Origin: Pseudopithomyces maydicus
Taxonomy: Eukaryota > Ascomycota > Dothideomycetes > Pleosporales > Didymosphaeriaceae
DNA: 64,000 bases
Direction: 5' to 3'
Assembly (NCBI GenBank): GCA_026873275.1
Contig: JANTUC010000019.1
Span: 248,001 to 312,000 of the forward strand
Made by a program: the position numbers and the translations under genes. The notes under the pieces are model-generated. The model searched no databases, was not told where the DNA came from, and saw only the letters and a list, made by a program, of their open reading frames with translations. Positions 23,920 through 35,539 of the stretch are shown here, one piece after another. Position 1 is the stretch's first letter. Each line of letters opens with the position of its first letter.

Positions 23920-24489
23920 GGCGGCGTCTCATGTCTTTGTGTCGAGGGCAGCGCTGCAGTCAGTCGTGTCTTGGTTCTTCGGGCGCCGGCACGCTCAACG
24001 CGTCCTGGCGGACCCTGCAGCGAATGACGTACGGCCCATAGCGGGGCATCTTTAAGCGAGCCTTCAGCCTTACTGGGATGTGTACTACAGTAAGGAGGTA
24101 TGCTACGCTCTAGGGCTTGTTCACATTCACATTCACATTCACACACACAAGCAGTGACCCCATGTTTACCATACACACCTTCATTCTCCCTATCCAGCCA
24201 ACTAGACTACTTTTCAGCAGGACTGACCTGCCTCCGTGACCCCATGTTGGTACAATTACCCCACTCCGTAATACCGCACACTGCTGATCCGAAACCAAAA
24301 CACGTCCAGTGATACAAATGGATCAACGTATACACCCTGTTTGCTACCCCTTGATATCCCGCGGAACCGTTGAAATAACATAAAAATAAAACGCCGACAG
24401 CATGCTCGACCGAGGCCCCTGACCCCAGACCCCAGACCCTAGACGAAAGGCAGTCACAACGCCACACAGCCTTTTTCCATTGCAACTTC
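23920..24489. other. Spacer between SRO7 start and the Rsc58-like gene end
   Basis: Both flanking genes are on the minus strand. Includes a CATTCA repeat near 24119-24150. An open frame reads from the upstream gene into 24207, but only because of the frame break described for that gene. Confidence 0.6.
24119..24150 (+). repeat. TTCACA hexanucleotide repeat
   Basis: About four TTCACA units followed by CA dinucleotides. Non-coding, upstream of SRO7. Confidence 0.9.
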
Positions 24490-27263
24490 CTAGGTCGCCA
24501 TCGGCGTCCCGTTCGATTGCCCACCACCGTACTGCCCGTTAGGCGGCGGCTGCGGGGTCCCCGAATCCTGCCTCGTGAAGCTATTCTGCGCGGCAAGTCG
24601 AGCCTGCGTCTGCGACGCTTGCTGCCTGTCCAGTAGCTGCTGGGGATTCGGGGCGTATCCTGGGGTCGTAGGTGCCACGGGGGTGTGAGGCTGAGCATTC
24701 CCATATTGCGTAGGGGGTAGTATGTGCTGCGCATCTGGCCTCCCGCGCCGTAATTAGGTCGAGATCCATAGTTGGGCTGGGCGGTTGATGGCGCTCCCTT
24801 CAGGGGCGATGAAGTGCGTGCCTGAGGGTTGGGCGTTGTGCCGTACATTGGTGCAACATTTTGAGAACGCTGGTAGTAGCCGTTTTGGTTTGGCTGTGAA
24901 TACCGATTGTGTGACTGTGCTTGCGGAGTTGCCCCGTAGTATTGGGACTGCGAGCCAGCATAGTTGCCAGGTTGAGCCGAGCGCTGCGGGTAGTATTGCC
25001 CCGCAGCTTGTTGTGTATAGGACGGCCTAGGAGTCTGCTGGCCGTAGCCTTGGGCTGCAGTATAGTTCGGCCGTGGGGTGGCAAAGGACGATGCTGCAGG
25101 AGTCTGATAAGCCTGCGACCCTGAACCGGAACGCTGGTAGTGAACCGAAGGGGATCGATGAGAAGACTGCTGTTGGGGGTAGTAGTTCGGAGCACCTTGA
25201 ACAGGTCGAGCGCTGTTGTGCACAGAAGGCGTTGCGCGACCGTATTGTGTGCTGCCCGGAGGATAGTGTGCGTGAGAACCAGATCCGCTTGAGACCATGC
25301 GAGACAGTGTCGGAGGCGCTCCCGGTGCTGCGACCGGTCCCTTTGCAAACCTAGATGATTGATCATCTTCAAGCACACCACGCGTGGGCCTATTCTCGAC
25401 CACCAGTGTGCGGCTGATGTTGAGCTCTTCCAGCTGATCACCGTTGAGCTTCGCGACAGCGTACGGCGGCAGCTGCGAAATCATCAGCGTAAGCTGTGAC
25501 TTGAGCATCTGGTAGACATCAATTTCATCAGCCGATGGGGTCGAAGGACTTCCCGCTAGCGATGCTAGTGACGAGTTTTGAATGGTAGGTGTTCGGGGGT
25601 TGGTGGCGAGCGACGAGTTACGTATCCGCTGGTGAGAAGCTAGAGTCTCAAGAAGTTCAGATATCTCATGAAGCACCTCTTCGGTGTCCTTTTCCAGTTC
25701 ACTCTTAGTCTCCGGGAAAAGCACACCGTCAATGGACTCAAAGGCCTCGACGGCTTCCTTCAACGCCTCCTCTTCTTCCGCTTCAGCGGCAGCGTCGGGT
25801 ACATCAGACGCCTCATCTAAGCCTAACAGCTCAGGATCGATTGGGAACACTTCGTTGAAACGCTTCTCGCCAACTTTGTGCCACCAAACCATGCTCTTGG
25901 TCTCTTCGGGTACGACGGCCATAGCATCATCACGGCTGGGTGCAAAGCTCGAATATGCGCTCCGGAACAAGGCATCCTCTTTAGCTTGTTTTACAGCGGT
26001 GAGCGTGGACTCGGGCGGCGGCTGCTGTGCCTCCCCCATGCTCAGAGCTCGTTGCCTGCTCTTCTTCTTCTCGTTAGGAGAAGTGGGATCTTTGGGAATA
26101 TCTGCTCCGCCATATCCTAGCCAATGACTGGTGGCAAGATTTTGAGTAGCGTAAGAATGCGAACCCTTGCGACTCGGTTTTGGCACTTCTGGCGGTGCAA
26201 AAGTGACAACATTGCCCTTTGTGGTCAACGGCTTCGCTAGCTTCGGCGGATGGAGCTGTGGCAGATGGCTAGGTGCCTTGAAAACCTTTCCAATGGTCGC
26301 ATTTGCTTTTCTTTTCTCATCCACCTCGTCGGCCAGAGGGAATACCTCGGTTGTGGAGATGATGTTGGGAAGAGTGGATTCGCGGAGTGGCAAGGTGAAT
26401 TTCACGGACGATTCTAGCGTAGACGATCCGTTTGAAGGTGTGACCGGGCGAGGACGTTGTAAGCTTGAGAAGAGCTGTTTCGGTCCCTGTGCGCTTCCAA
26501 ACAATGTGAGCACAGTACGGCTTTCCGGCTCTTCCGCCTTGATAGCCACCGCTGCCTCGTCCTGCCCATCTTTTTTGGCCTCAATGTGCGCCCTTCGAAC
26601 TTCTTCTCTCAGCACCAAGCTCTTTGACAGCTTTCGGAAAGCTAGGACACCGGATTGCAGGCGGGTCTCTTCGATGGTTGAGGATGCAGAGGCCAGATCA
26701 CCAGCACCAGCGCTGGACAGTATATCCGATGTCGCGTCTTCCACATCCTTCTCGAATGCGTCGAACGAGTGATAGGCGCCGCTCTGGACTAGGGTGGTGA
26801 TGGTAGGGGGGCCTGTGGGCGAAAGCTTTGCACGCTTTGCGTCTGCCTCGCCGGACGTAGCGCGGGCGGCTGAGGCTGTGATCGGATGCGCGAGGATGGA
26901 AGGTTGTGTGTCGTAGCTAACCAGTCAGCAGGCTTCTCTGGAGGGGGCTGCGTGGGCGAGGCAGTTGGACGGTGCAGCGTAGACAAACTGTTGGGGTGGG
27001 TATGAAAGAGATGGTGGGTGGAGGGGATGGCGGAGACGCGTGCGCAGAACCTCATACCTTTTCAAAACCTCGATGATGTCTTCAAGCGTGGTCTGCAGCG
27101 ACGGTGCTGTTCCGTTCGCGGGCTTCGCGGGCGCGACAGGAGACGCGCCATTGGCGAGGGGTGGGCCGGTTTCGGTGCGCTTCCGTTTTGCGAGAGATGG
27201 CGACGCGGGCGCAGACGGCGGCGACGACGGGGTCAGGGTGCCGTTGGTCGTGGTGGCGGCCAT
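24490..27263 (-). CDS. Nuclear Gln/Tyr-rich protein, candidate Rsc58-type chromatin-remodelling subunit
   Basis: Exon 1 27263-27058 and exon 2 26916-24490 (intron 141 nt, GTATGA..TAG) give 877 aa after one repair. The N-terminus has an NLS-like AKRKRTE, then a helical segment (LEDIIEVLKSYD, QPSILAHPI). A segment resembling the C-terminal helix of a bromodomain follows (GAYHSFDAFEKDVEDATSDI). The middle is acidic (AEAEEEEALKEAVEAFESI) with a conserved-looking MVWWHKVGEKRFNEVFP. The last 300 residues are Tyr/Gln/Pro/Ser-rich and prion-like. At G24713-24717 (sense C5) one base is missing: a sixth C continues STYYP into PTQYGNAQPHTPVAP and to the stop at 24490. The assignment to the RSC complex subunit Rsc58 is tentative; the gene itself is secure. 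Confidence 0.72.
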
Positions 27264-28049
27264 GGTGAAGGCGACGGCTTTTCGCGACAGACGATGGGTG
27301 CAAGCGTGCAACGCGCGGAGGATGACCCAGTCGCGGTGGGAGGACGGCCCGCAGGGAGGGTACAGGCAGCGCAGCCAGGTGCCGGGGGAGGTGAGTGCAC
27401 TCGGGCGGCAGGTTCGAGCAGGCCGTGTACGCGTCGACGGGCGGGGGCGGGCGTGCGGCGCGCGAATGGGTTATCTTGGGGTGGTTGATGAAGTTCGGCG
27501 ACGAAGGAACGCAGCGCCAAGGCACATGCACGACGCCCTCAGCGATACACCCGGCCGGCACCTCAGCGTCCACGCCCTGGCAATATGGTAGTCGGTGCAA
27601 ACGCGGCCGCCTGTCTGCAGATGGCAATCGTCGCCTGCTCGTCGCAAGAACTGTATATGACAGGTGGCCCGGCTGGCGTAGCAGTAGGCGCGTCCTATGT
27701 TGGGCGCGCAAAGGGCGTCCTCAACGGGACTAGCGCGAGATGGTTGACGGAGCCTGGTGGTGCTCGACGGTTGACAATGCGATGCCCTCTACACGTCTGC
27801 ATTCACTTTTGTCCTCAGCATTCCCCCCTTGTTCACCCAAGGCCGCTGTCCGCCTGTCGATGAATGCTCTTGATTCTCCCCCTGGTAGCTCCAGGTAGCC
27901 ATTGTCGCTTCCTCCGCTGCGGAACGCGCCTTCCTCGACCTTTGCAGCCAGTCAGTGCGAGGACGAACTTTTTTGAATCCGACCGTTAACTCGCCCAGTT
28001 CCCGTCTCCTCATGCATCCCGCATCCTAGCGTCGCCATGTATTGCCAGC
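27264..28049. other. Divergent promoter region
   Basis: Lies between two genes transcribed away from each other (minus-strand gene starting at 27263, plus-strand gene near 28050). It is GC-rich with many random open frames, none with a domain. Confidence 0.6.
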
Positions 28050-30959
28050 GTGTATCCTGCGACTCGTCGCTTCGCTTCTCGGAAGACAAGAGGTAGCAAT
28101 TCGCACGCCGACTTGCATGCAGCTACCGAATCGACGAGTCAAGAAAGAACAAATCCTCTGCAATGCAAGCTCGGAACACCCGGCACGTCACCAGCCGATG
28201 CGTTAGGCCCGGTGCCATCCGATGAAGAACAAGATATATTCGTGTCCGGCAGCGCTGAACGTTCTTATAGCACAAGTGCCATTACCGCAGAGGCATGTGG
28301 AGACTCGACAATCGAGAGAGCGAAGGATACCATAAGGAAATGGGACCCTAAATTTACCGTCTTCAAAGCAGCTCCATCCAGGAGAACTAGGAAACGTCGA
28401 CGTTCTAGCCAGCCTGCTATGATGTTGGACTCTTTTCCCAATGTGGCCCACACATTATACTGGGTTTCGCGCACGCGCAAACGTGATCATTCCTACAGTA
28501 ACCCAGCAATCACGAAGCAAGGCGGCCCTATCCGCAACCAACAAATCGAGCGGCCAATGGACATGACACAACCATGGGAAGGCCCTGTGTCCCTGTATAC
28601 CATTGTGTCACGTCAACTCCGACTTCTTGAAGAAACGTCTGAGCCTGAGACTACCTCTTTGTTTCCGGAATACTCATTCCTTAAGCCCCCGGGTCACTCC
28701 ACAGATACCCCTAGCTCCGGGACAAGCTTCACGCCCCGAGAAATCTCATTCCTCGAGTCGCGAGGCTACTCTACGGAACATGTCCACCAATGGGTAGCAT
28801 CTCTGACCGCCCACGATTCGGTCCCTGCTTCTGCCGTCTTCCAGTATGATCGGCAGCGTACACCTACGTTTCTGTTTCTGTTGTTTCTCCGACGCCGCCG
28901 CATGCGAGCAGTCGCGCTCGGGTCAGTGATGAGACATCTGAAGATACGTTTGCAGTCAGAACCCATGGACTGGTCATCTCTCCGGATAATGGTGATACGC
29001 CTACTAAGGCATGCACGGTTAATCTGGCCTGAATCCCTACCTTGGATCACATCTCTCTTTTGTACCGAAGCTGGTCGCCTCTACAGCCAGGTCGGTGAAG
29101 AATCATCCTCGTCAAGGTTCCGATTGAGTCTTACTAGATTTTGCAACACAATGCTGTCACTTATTTCGCTGTTCGTACCCGAGCACCCCGTAATTGCTGG
29201 TGCATACCAAGAAGAGGCGCAGTTCCTGTTGCTACAATTCATGGCTGGGCGCGAACCAGCGCTCACCGTCACGCGACATGGCTTTCGGGCAGTCACCAGT
29301 AATCAATTAACGCACGTCAAGACCACTAAGGAGAGGGAATGGGCAACTCTGAAAGGTCCTTCTTGGCCGCCATGGAAGGAGAATCGACATGCCATGGACG
29401 AAGATAAAGATTACATGTTCGCCGCTTCGAGGGCATCTCGTATTTTACATCGGTCAGTTGAAGCAGGCTATGCAGGTCGAGAGTGGGAAGGGGTTGCTGA
29501 AGTTCATGCTGGCTGGGATACCGATTTATCCCCGACCGTTCAGGTTAGGGCCTTGTTGCCAGCGAAACGAAAACTGGGCGACCCTGGCTTAAGTGACATG
29601 TCCCTGTGGGCTGCACGAATCCGGACTACGCGGACGAGGCGAGAGGCTTGGGCGTGCTTCTTGGCATATGAAGAATCAGGTACCGAAGATTGGGCCGAAG
29701 TCTATCTTGCCATGTTTGAAAAGCTTCACCACAAAGAGGTCGATGTTTCTGAAGCTGGAGCTGGGGATGTGCGAGTGGGTTCTCCCGGCATGGACCTCCT
29801 GCCTGGAGACATGAAAGAGGTTTTCCCAGATCCCAAATCGCCGCTGCATCTTGTTCATCTGAGCGAACCAGTTCCTTCGTACACAAACTTATATTATCGA
29901 ATGACGCGGAAGGGATTACAGCCAGACACTCGGCTCCTTGCTTTCCTCTTGGACACTTTGCCCGAATTTTCCGCCTGTCTTGATTTGCTCAAGAACTCTC
30001 AAGACAGTTTCCATGGGGGGATACGGATGCTTGTTCGTGGAACCATTTTCAATGGTAGCAGCTCACCTCTTCCTGACTATTTTATGGCATCGTTCATCCG
30101 TTTCCTTTGCCGGTTTGGTCGCTTCACGCACTTGACCACAGGGAACCCCACTCGCTTATCACCACAAGCGCATATGACGAGATTTGAGGCTGATCGGACA
30201 TATCTTATCGAATTTGCTCATGAAGTATTGGTGCATCTAAAGCTTTCGTATCGTCCCGCATGGACTGCGTATATGCGGAAAGTAATCTACGGGCATGGCA
30301 AAAAGAAAAGTGCAGAATCACAGTATACGACGTTGTGTACATTGATTAAGCAGATGGATGCATGCGACATGGATCTGGACGGCGAGCAGTTCCAGCTTCT
30401 ATGTGCGGCAGCCCGTTACGCAGCCCAGACAGCGTACAAAGCAAAATTCACACCTGATTTTACACGCCATGTGCTTTCTACAGCACCACGGCTTATACGT
30501 ACCAACTTCCATAATCTAGTTGGCGCCAACATTGATCCCAGCTCAACGGTGCTGCCCGGCTCTGCAATGGACCCTCTTCCACCGCACGTGCCCGGCCCCT
30601 CTGTTCTCCAAGCTTACGTTCGCGCACTTGGCATGTTGCGAGACTACGAAGGCTTGTATTCATTCTCCGGTTGGCTTACCACTTATCACAAGGAAATCAC
30701 GGTCCGTGCCAACGCGGAACATGGCGGGCAACGGATTTTGTACCGTACGCTCGTGGCATTGCGAGCTGCTTTAGAGGGTACACTCGATCGCAAGATTACG
30801 CATCAAGGCGCGCCGGAAGAAATCATAGAACTGGTGAAGGCGCAGATTGAGGGTGTCGAAGGTTGGCAATGGCCGCCGGAAGAACACGTAGACACCTACG
30901 TTGGATGGCAGGCGAGTTCAAGGAACCTAAATCAGGCTCCAGCTTCGGATGTATCATAA
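28050..30959 (+). CDS. Large conserved fungal protein of unknown function, possibly mitochondrial
   Basis: One long open frame of 969 codons with balanced codon use and no internal break. The N-terminal region (YPATRRFASRKTRGSNSHAD) is Arg/Ser-rich and non-acidic, like a mitochondrial presequence. The body is mostly helical without transmembrane segments, and pairs of helices in the second half (QLLCAAARYAAQTAY, LQAYVRALGMLRDYEGLYSF) look like degenerate PPR/TPR-type repeats as in fungal organelle RNA-binding proteins. I do not recognise a named family. The start is unresolved: the frame has no ATG before internal Met residues around codon 125, while an ATG at 28037 (MYCQRV) is in another frame. 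Either a short upstream exon or a small sequence error is needed. Confidence 0.72.
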   Translation: MYPATRRFASRKTRGSNSHADLHAATESTSQERTNPLQCKLGTPGTSPADALGPVPSDEEQDIFVSGSAERSYSTSAITAEACGDSTIERAKDTIRKWDPKFTVFKAAPSRRTRKRRRSSQPAMMLDSFPNVAHTLYWVSRTRKRDHSYSNPAITKQGGPIRNQQIERPMDMTQPWEGPVSLYTIVSRQLRLLEETSEPETTSLFPEYSFLKPPGHSTDTPSSGTSFTPREISFLESRGYSTEHVHQWVASLTAHDSVPASAVFQYDRQRTPTFLFLLFLRRRRMRAVALGSVMRHLKIRLQSEPMDWSSLRIMVIRLLRHARLIWPESLPWITSLFCTEAGRLYSQVGEESSSSRFRLSLTRFCNTMLSLISLFVPEHPVIAGAYQEEAQFLLLQFMAGREPALTVTRHGFRAVTSNQLTHVKTTKEREWATLKGPSWPPWKENRHAMDEDKDYMFAASRASRILHRSVEAGYAGREWEGVAEVHAGWDTDLSPTVQVRALLPAKRKLGDPGLSDMSLWAARIRTTRTRREAWACFLAYEESGTEDWAEVYLAMFEKLHHKEVDVSEAGAGDVRVGSPGMDLLPGDMKEVFPDPKSPLHLVHLSEPVPSYTNLYYRMTRKGLQPDTRLLAFLLDTLPEFSACLDLLKNSQDSFHGGIRMLVRGTIFNGSSSPLPDYFMASFIRFLCRFGRFTHLTTGNPTRLSPQAHMTRFEADRTYLIEFAHEVLVHLKLSYRPAWTAYMRKVIYGHGKKKSAESQYTTLCTLIKQMDACDMDLDGEQFQLLCAAARYAAQTAYKAKFTPDFTRHVLSTAPRLIRTNFHNLVGANIDPSSTVLPGSAMDPLPPHVPGPSVLQAYVRALGMLRDYEGLYSFSGWLTTYHKEITVRANAEHGGQRILYRTLVALRAALEGTLDRKITHQGAPEEIIELVKAQIEGVEGWQWPPEEHVDTYVGWQASSRNLNQAPASDVS

Positions 30960-31187
30960 TTGTACAAGACAAGAGGAAGGAAATACCCAAGGGATGTATG
31001 GATATGTATATATATATTTGGTGCAGAATTGATAGAATCAGTTGAGAATAATTTAGTTAACATCACACACTGTCCATGATCAAATATTTTTCGCCATGAA
31101 TACACAAGTGAGGCTCAAAAGAAGTAGTGATTGACTATTAGAATGCACAACCTTCACGATTGAAACTATTCTGATTTATTGTCACCT

Positions 31188-32847
31188 CTACGTGGTGAAT
31201 CTAAAATGCGGATGGTCATCCCCCAAGTTCTCGCTATCCTCCTCCTCCAACCGATAATCCCTCTCTCCCCTATCCCTCCTCCGATTCTCCCTCTTCACAT
31301 AGAACAACAGCACCACACTCGCAACCCCACATATCCAAAGCATCCCCAGGCTCACGCCATACCCCGTCGGATACCTCGCGTTCTTTGCCTCGCTCTCAAG
31401 AAACACGTTACTCGCAACAATGCCCCCAATATTACCCAACCCAACCTGCACCGCAGAACTCACAGACCGCTTATAATGCCCACTCATCAAATTCGACACC
31501 CACACCAGCACGATCGGCTGCGCAATATACCCCCCAGGCACAATCAAAAACAAAGCAAAATACTTCACCCCAGCGGACAGCCTCGCCCCGCACAAAAGCA
31601 GAATATACCCCACGGACGCAACAATCAGGCCAAACATGATGAACCAAAACCGATGCCGCATCCGATCCGTCAGGTACGACGCCCCTACCGCCGCCACCGC
31701 CGCAACCACAAAAATCGGAATAGACCGCACCTGCGCCGCGGCCGCCGTATACCCCAACTCCCGTATAATGGACGGGATGAAAAAACTCCCCGCATACCCC
31801 GTGTTCACTATCCCGAAATACATGACCGTCCCAAGCCACATCTTGACATCCCGCACGATCCTTTTCGCCGCCCTCTTATCGAGGCGATCCATCCTCGCGG
31901 GGCCCGTCTCCGCCGCCAGCCGAGCCACCAGCAGCGCGCGCTCGTCGTCGGAAAGGAAGGACGCGGTTTCCGGCCAGTCCGGGACCCAGAATTTGGCGGC
32001 TACGCCCACGACGACGGTGAGGAGGCCCTCGATGATGAAGATCCAGCGCCAGCCTGAGTAGGAGCCGACCCCGTCGAGCTTGGCGAGGAGGAAGGCGAGG
32101 AGCCCGCCGAAGGCCCCGGCTAGGATGGACGCGCTGAAGAAGAGCGTGAAGCGGAGTTGGAGCTCGTAGCGGTGGTAGTACATGGATATTAGGTACATGC
32201 AGCCTGGGGAGAGGGGGTTAGCTTGGGGTTGGGGGGGATAGATGTGTATATGTGTATACAGATATAGATATATAGATAGATATATAGATATACACACATA
32301 CATGAATGGATGGATAGATGGACGGATGCATAGAAAAAAACAACAACAACAAACAAACATACCAGGAAACAGCCCCGCCTCAAACCCCCCAACCAAAACC
32401 CTCATCCCAACCAGCCCCCCAAACCCCCTCACAACCCCCTGCCCCACCGTACACACCCCCCACAGCACCATGATCCCCGCCAACCACGTCGACGGCGCCA
32501 CGCGCTTCAGCACAAGGTTACTCGGCACCTCGAGCAGGATGTACGGGATGAAGAAGACGAACAGCGCGACGTTGTAGTCGGAGCCGGTCATGCGGAGGTC
32601 CGTGGTCAGGCCTTGGATTTTGGCGTTGCCGATGTTGGTGCGGTCTAGGAAGGCGAGGAGGAAGAGCACTGTTAGGGGGGCAGGACGCGCAGGTCGAGTT
32701 TGAGGAGGAGGTTGCGCTCCAGGTGGGGAGGGATGGGGGGAGGTGAGGTGGAGGGGAGGGTTTCGATTTGGGAGGGGGAGGTGTTTGGTTTGGAGGGGTG
32801 GTGATCTTTTCGGTTGAGATGGGGGAGGTTTTCTCCGGGGAGGCCAT
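31188..32847 (-). CDS. MFS transporter, anion:cation symporter (allantoate permease-like) family
   Basis: Plasma-membrane importer family for small organic anions such as allantoate, nicotinate, pantothenate or biotin precursors; the substrate here is unknown. Seen: the family signature LAFLDRTNIGNAKIQGL after the first helix, about twelve hydrophobic segments, WRWIFIIEGL after TM6, and WVPDWPETASFLSDDER in the central loop. Exon 1 32847-32363, exon 2 32203-31188; the 159-nt intron (GTATGT..CAG) joins FEAGLFPG to CMYLISMYYHR. Two bases are missing in exon 1: at G32774-32778 (sense C5) and G32675-32680 (sense C6). The repairs join MASPEKTSPISTEK through LERNLLLKLDLRVLPP to LTVLFLLAFLDR and give exactly 500 aa. 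Confidence 0.9.
32240..32350. repeat. Degenerate GATA/TA and CAA microsatellite inside the transporter intron
   Basis: ATAGATATATAGATAGATAT-type sequence followed by GGATGGAT and CAACAACAA. Fully within the intron 32362-32204. Confidence 0.8.
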
Positions 32848-34210
32848 GGTGGGATGGTGGATGGATGGATGGGTGGTGCAAGGGGAGGAGCGCGAAGTAT
32901 CGTATCGTGTCGTGTCGTGTCGTGTCGTGGAGTATAGTATCGAGAGGGGTACGTAGTTGCGTAGAGTTGTGAAAGACAATCCCTTATCTTTTTATATACA
33001 CATGTATATCCGTATGTCTACATACCGGGTCGCGGTGATTTATGTATGTACGTATGCACGTATGCATGTGTATCGCAGTAAAACGCAGGTGCAGCACCCA
33101 CCCAATCACCTGCGCATCCCACACCCGAATTGTGTCCCCGGCCAGCGCTTCCCCGCAAACCTGGGGTAGGATGGGGGGAGATCGCAGAGGAATTAATTCC
33201 GCAACGGGTTCCGCGCGGTGAGAGCCGAGGGTAGGAATATAGCCATTGAGCGCAAGCGTAGCGTTGCAAGTAGGGTAGTTATGTCGTTTGATGGTATGGC
33301 TTTGAAGGTGGCATTGCTGGTATGCGTGGCACTCGAATTGCTCATGCACGATTGCGAGGTTTGATAGAATGATGATCTTGGGCCAATGGAGAGGGGGACG
33401 GGTTAAATTGCCCGGGTAGATACATGCTGTAGAGTTGAACCGTATGGGTGGTAATCGCATGCATCGGGTTGGGTCTAGATTCACGGAGATCTGTGTGGAC
33501 TAAGGTTCAGAAAAAAAACAACTCTATGAATATCAAATTTTGATGCTGCACATTGTATTTTCAAAAGAAATTATGGCGGGTCAACTGGGAGTTACACATC
33601 ATCTACCTTTTTCAGGAGAGGGGATAGTCACCTGGTGGGCAGGTTAGACTAGCACAGACACTAATCGTAATACAAGTGCCGAAGCATGTAGCTCCAGAAT
33701 GGCCTGGAGCTAGGATTCGTGGTTTGGCCATTCATGTATATTCTGCATCCTTGGATATCAAATATACCCATCTGTGTCAAGGTAGCTTTCCCACTCTTAT
33801 CTCTGTATACCTGTGCCTCTCGGGTGTTGATGTAAAAAGGGCAGGTGCGTGGCGGAGGGGTACAACCAAACACTCGAAGGGAAGAACCCTGCGTCATGCC
33901 AAGCCAGCCGGCGAAGTGAAGCAGTGAGGCTTGCCTCGACTTGCTTCCCAAATTATCCAAGGCTGCACTTTGATCGATGCCTTAATTTCGTGCTAGTTAA
34001 AAAGCGACTTCTGTCCTGGTTGATCTTGCCTGCTCTCGTGACCCGCCCTTGCATTCCTTTGACGAAGCGAACCAGAGCCCCGAGCCAGTGACGTAGCCCT
34101 GTACGGTCAACGGACAGCCTGACTGAGCTTCCACCTCCAAAACCCACCCGCTACCCCGGATCCAAGATAAACACTACAGGTTCCAAAGAGACTCCTCAAG
34201 CACGACAAAG
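32848..34210. other. Divergent intergenic region
   Basis: Promoter side of the transporter gene and of the 34211 gene. Contains a CGTGT pentanucleotide repeat (32901-32930) and TATATACACATG/TACGTATG sequences near 33000. No supportable gene. Confidence 0.6.
32901..32930 (+). repeat. CGTGT pentanucleotide repeat
   Basis: Five to six CGTGT units (first one CGTAT) upstream of the transporter start codon. Confidence 0.9.
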
Positions 34211-35145
34211 ATGACTGCAAATCCACCCACGCTGATCAATCTGCCTCCCCCGCCATCGGACCCGGCAACGCCTAACGATGTCCCGTAAGACAGACTCCCT
34301 GCGATGCGAATTATTGGCCCAAGCTAATATAATGCTTCTCTAGGGGTACGCCAAATTCTACGACGACTTCCATGTCCGAGCTGTCCACGGTAGCCATCAA
34401 GGACGGCCACCGAGGCCACTTTCCACACCACCAGCCAGGCGACGCCGAGCGTGCTGATCGCATCTCCCGCCTGGCAGGTCTGGAGCGTGTTGCAGTATCC
34501 GGCCGTACTCCACAAGGCCTTGGTCCTGGCGCCGCCAACAACCCTCCACCGGGCTACTTCGATTCCAACAACCAGCCTCAGATCTTCCGCGAGCGCAGCA
34601 CCGTCGGCAGCGCGAGTGCGACGGGTAGTGTGGGGGGCCGTACGACATGGGCGAGCGGTAGCGACGTGTTCGACCACGACCGCATGAGCGAGGATCAGGA
34701 CGTCGAGACGTCGAGCATCGGAGGCTTCAGCGATGAGGCTGCTTCATTGGTTGGCTTCGGCGAAGGTGCGAGGACGCCCGCGAGACAGCAGAGCCAGCTC
34801 GGATCACCAGCCATCAGCAAGGCGAGCGCTGTCCCCCCATACCTGCGTGAGCAAACCCCAGTCAGCTCTTTGGCGGGTGTCAGTGCCCCTGGAAGCTCAG
34901 GATCCACGCAGACTGCCTCCAGCGTGGAGCAGCAGAAGCAGGATGCAAGAGGCTTCGACGGCATGACATATGACGATTCGGTGACCGACACCACGAACCG
35001 CACACCGCCATTGTCTGGTCACGGTCCTGGAAGCGCAGCGACAGCGGAGCAAGTCATTCGTGAGCGACTTGGTCAACGCCAAGATGCCCAGGGCGCGACT
35101 CCAGGAAGCGAGGCCATGGAGGTCGAGACACAAAGGGGCACCTAG
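34211..35145 (+). CDS. Conserved low-complexity fungal protein of unknown function
   Basis: Exons 34211-34284 and 34344-35145; the 59-nt intron (GTAAGA..TAG) joins TPNDVP to GTPNSTTTSMSEL. Product is 291 aa with no membrane segment. It is rich in Ser, Gly, Pro and Thr and probably disordered. Two ordered-looking stretches are ERADRISRLAGLERVA and the acidic SEDQDVETSSIGGFSDEAAS; the C-terminal helix TAEQVIRERLGQRQ is also conserved-looking. I recognise no family. It lies 394 bases upstream of RPL29 on the same strand. Confidence 0.75.
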
Positions 35146-35539
35146 TAAAAAGAGTGCTGATACGAGTGTATGAGAGGTGTGTCTGTCATTACCTTTGGCG
35201 AATTATCTGGTAGTGCAAATAGGTTCAGGGCGACATATGTTATGCTGGGAGGCTTTGTTTTGTTTTGCGAACGGCGCCGGTTCGCTGTTATAGTAGCATG
35301 TAGTTTTTACTTTGAAATCACGAAGAAAATGACACCGTAATCCATTAATTTTGAATCGCAATGAAGGATGGCAGATGCAGTGTTGTGGTGAGGCCCGCAA
35401 GTCGATATGGCGCTAGTCTCGTTGCAGGGCTAGCGTCATTTCGCTTAATGAAGCAGCACACTGAAGCGCCGTCAGAATCTCGCGACTCCAATCCCGTTCA
35501 CGAACTCAACCTGCCAATTCGACACACAATACCGTCGCC
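35146..35539. other. Intergenic region, RPL29 promoter
   Basis: 3' region of the 34211 gene and promoter of RPL29, AT-rich at 35220-35350. No other gene seen. Confidence 0.6.

Noticed and set aside
24207..24489. C-terminal extension of the Rsc58-like protein to 24207
   Set aside because: The tail is Arg-rich shadow sequence after the missing base at 24713-24717; the alternative frame continues the Tyr/Gln/Pro-rich composition to a stop at 24490.
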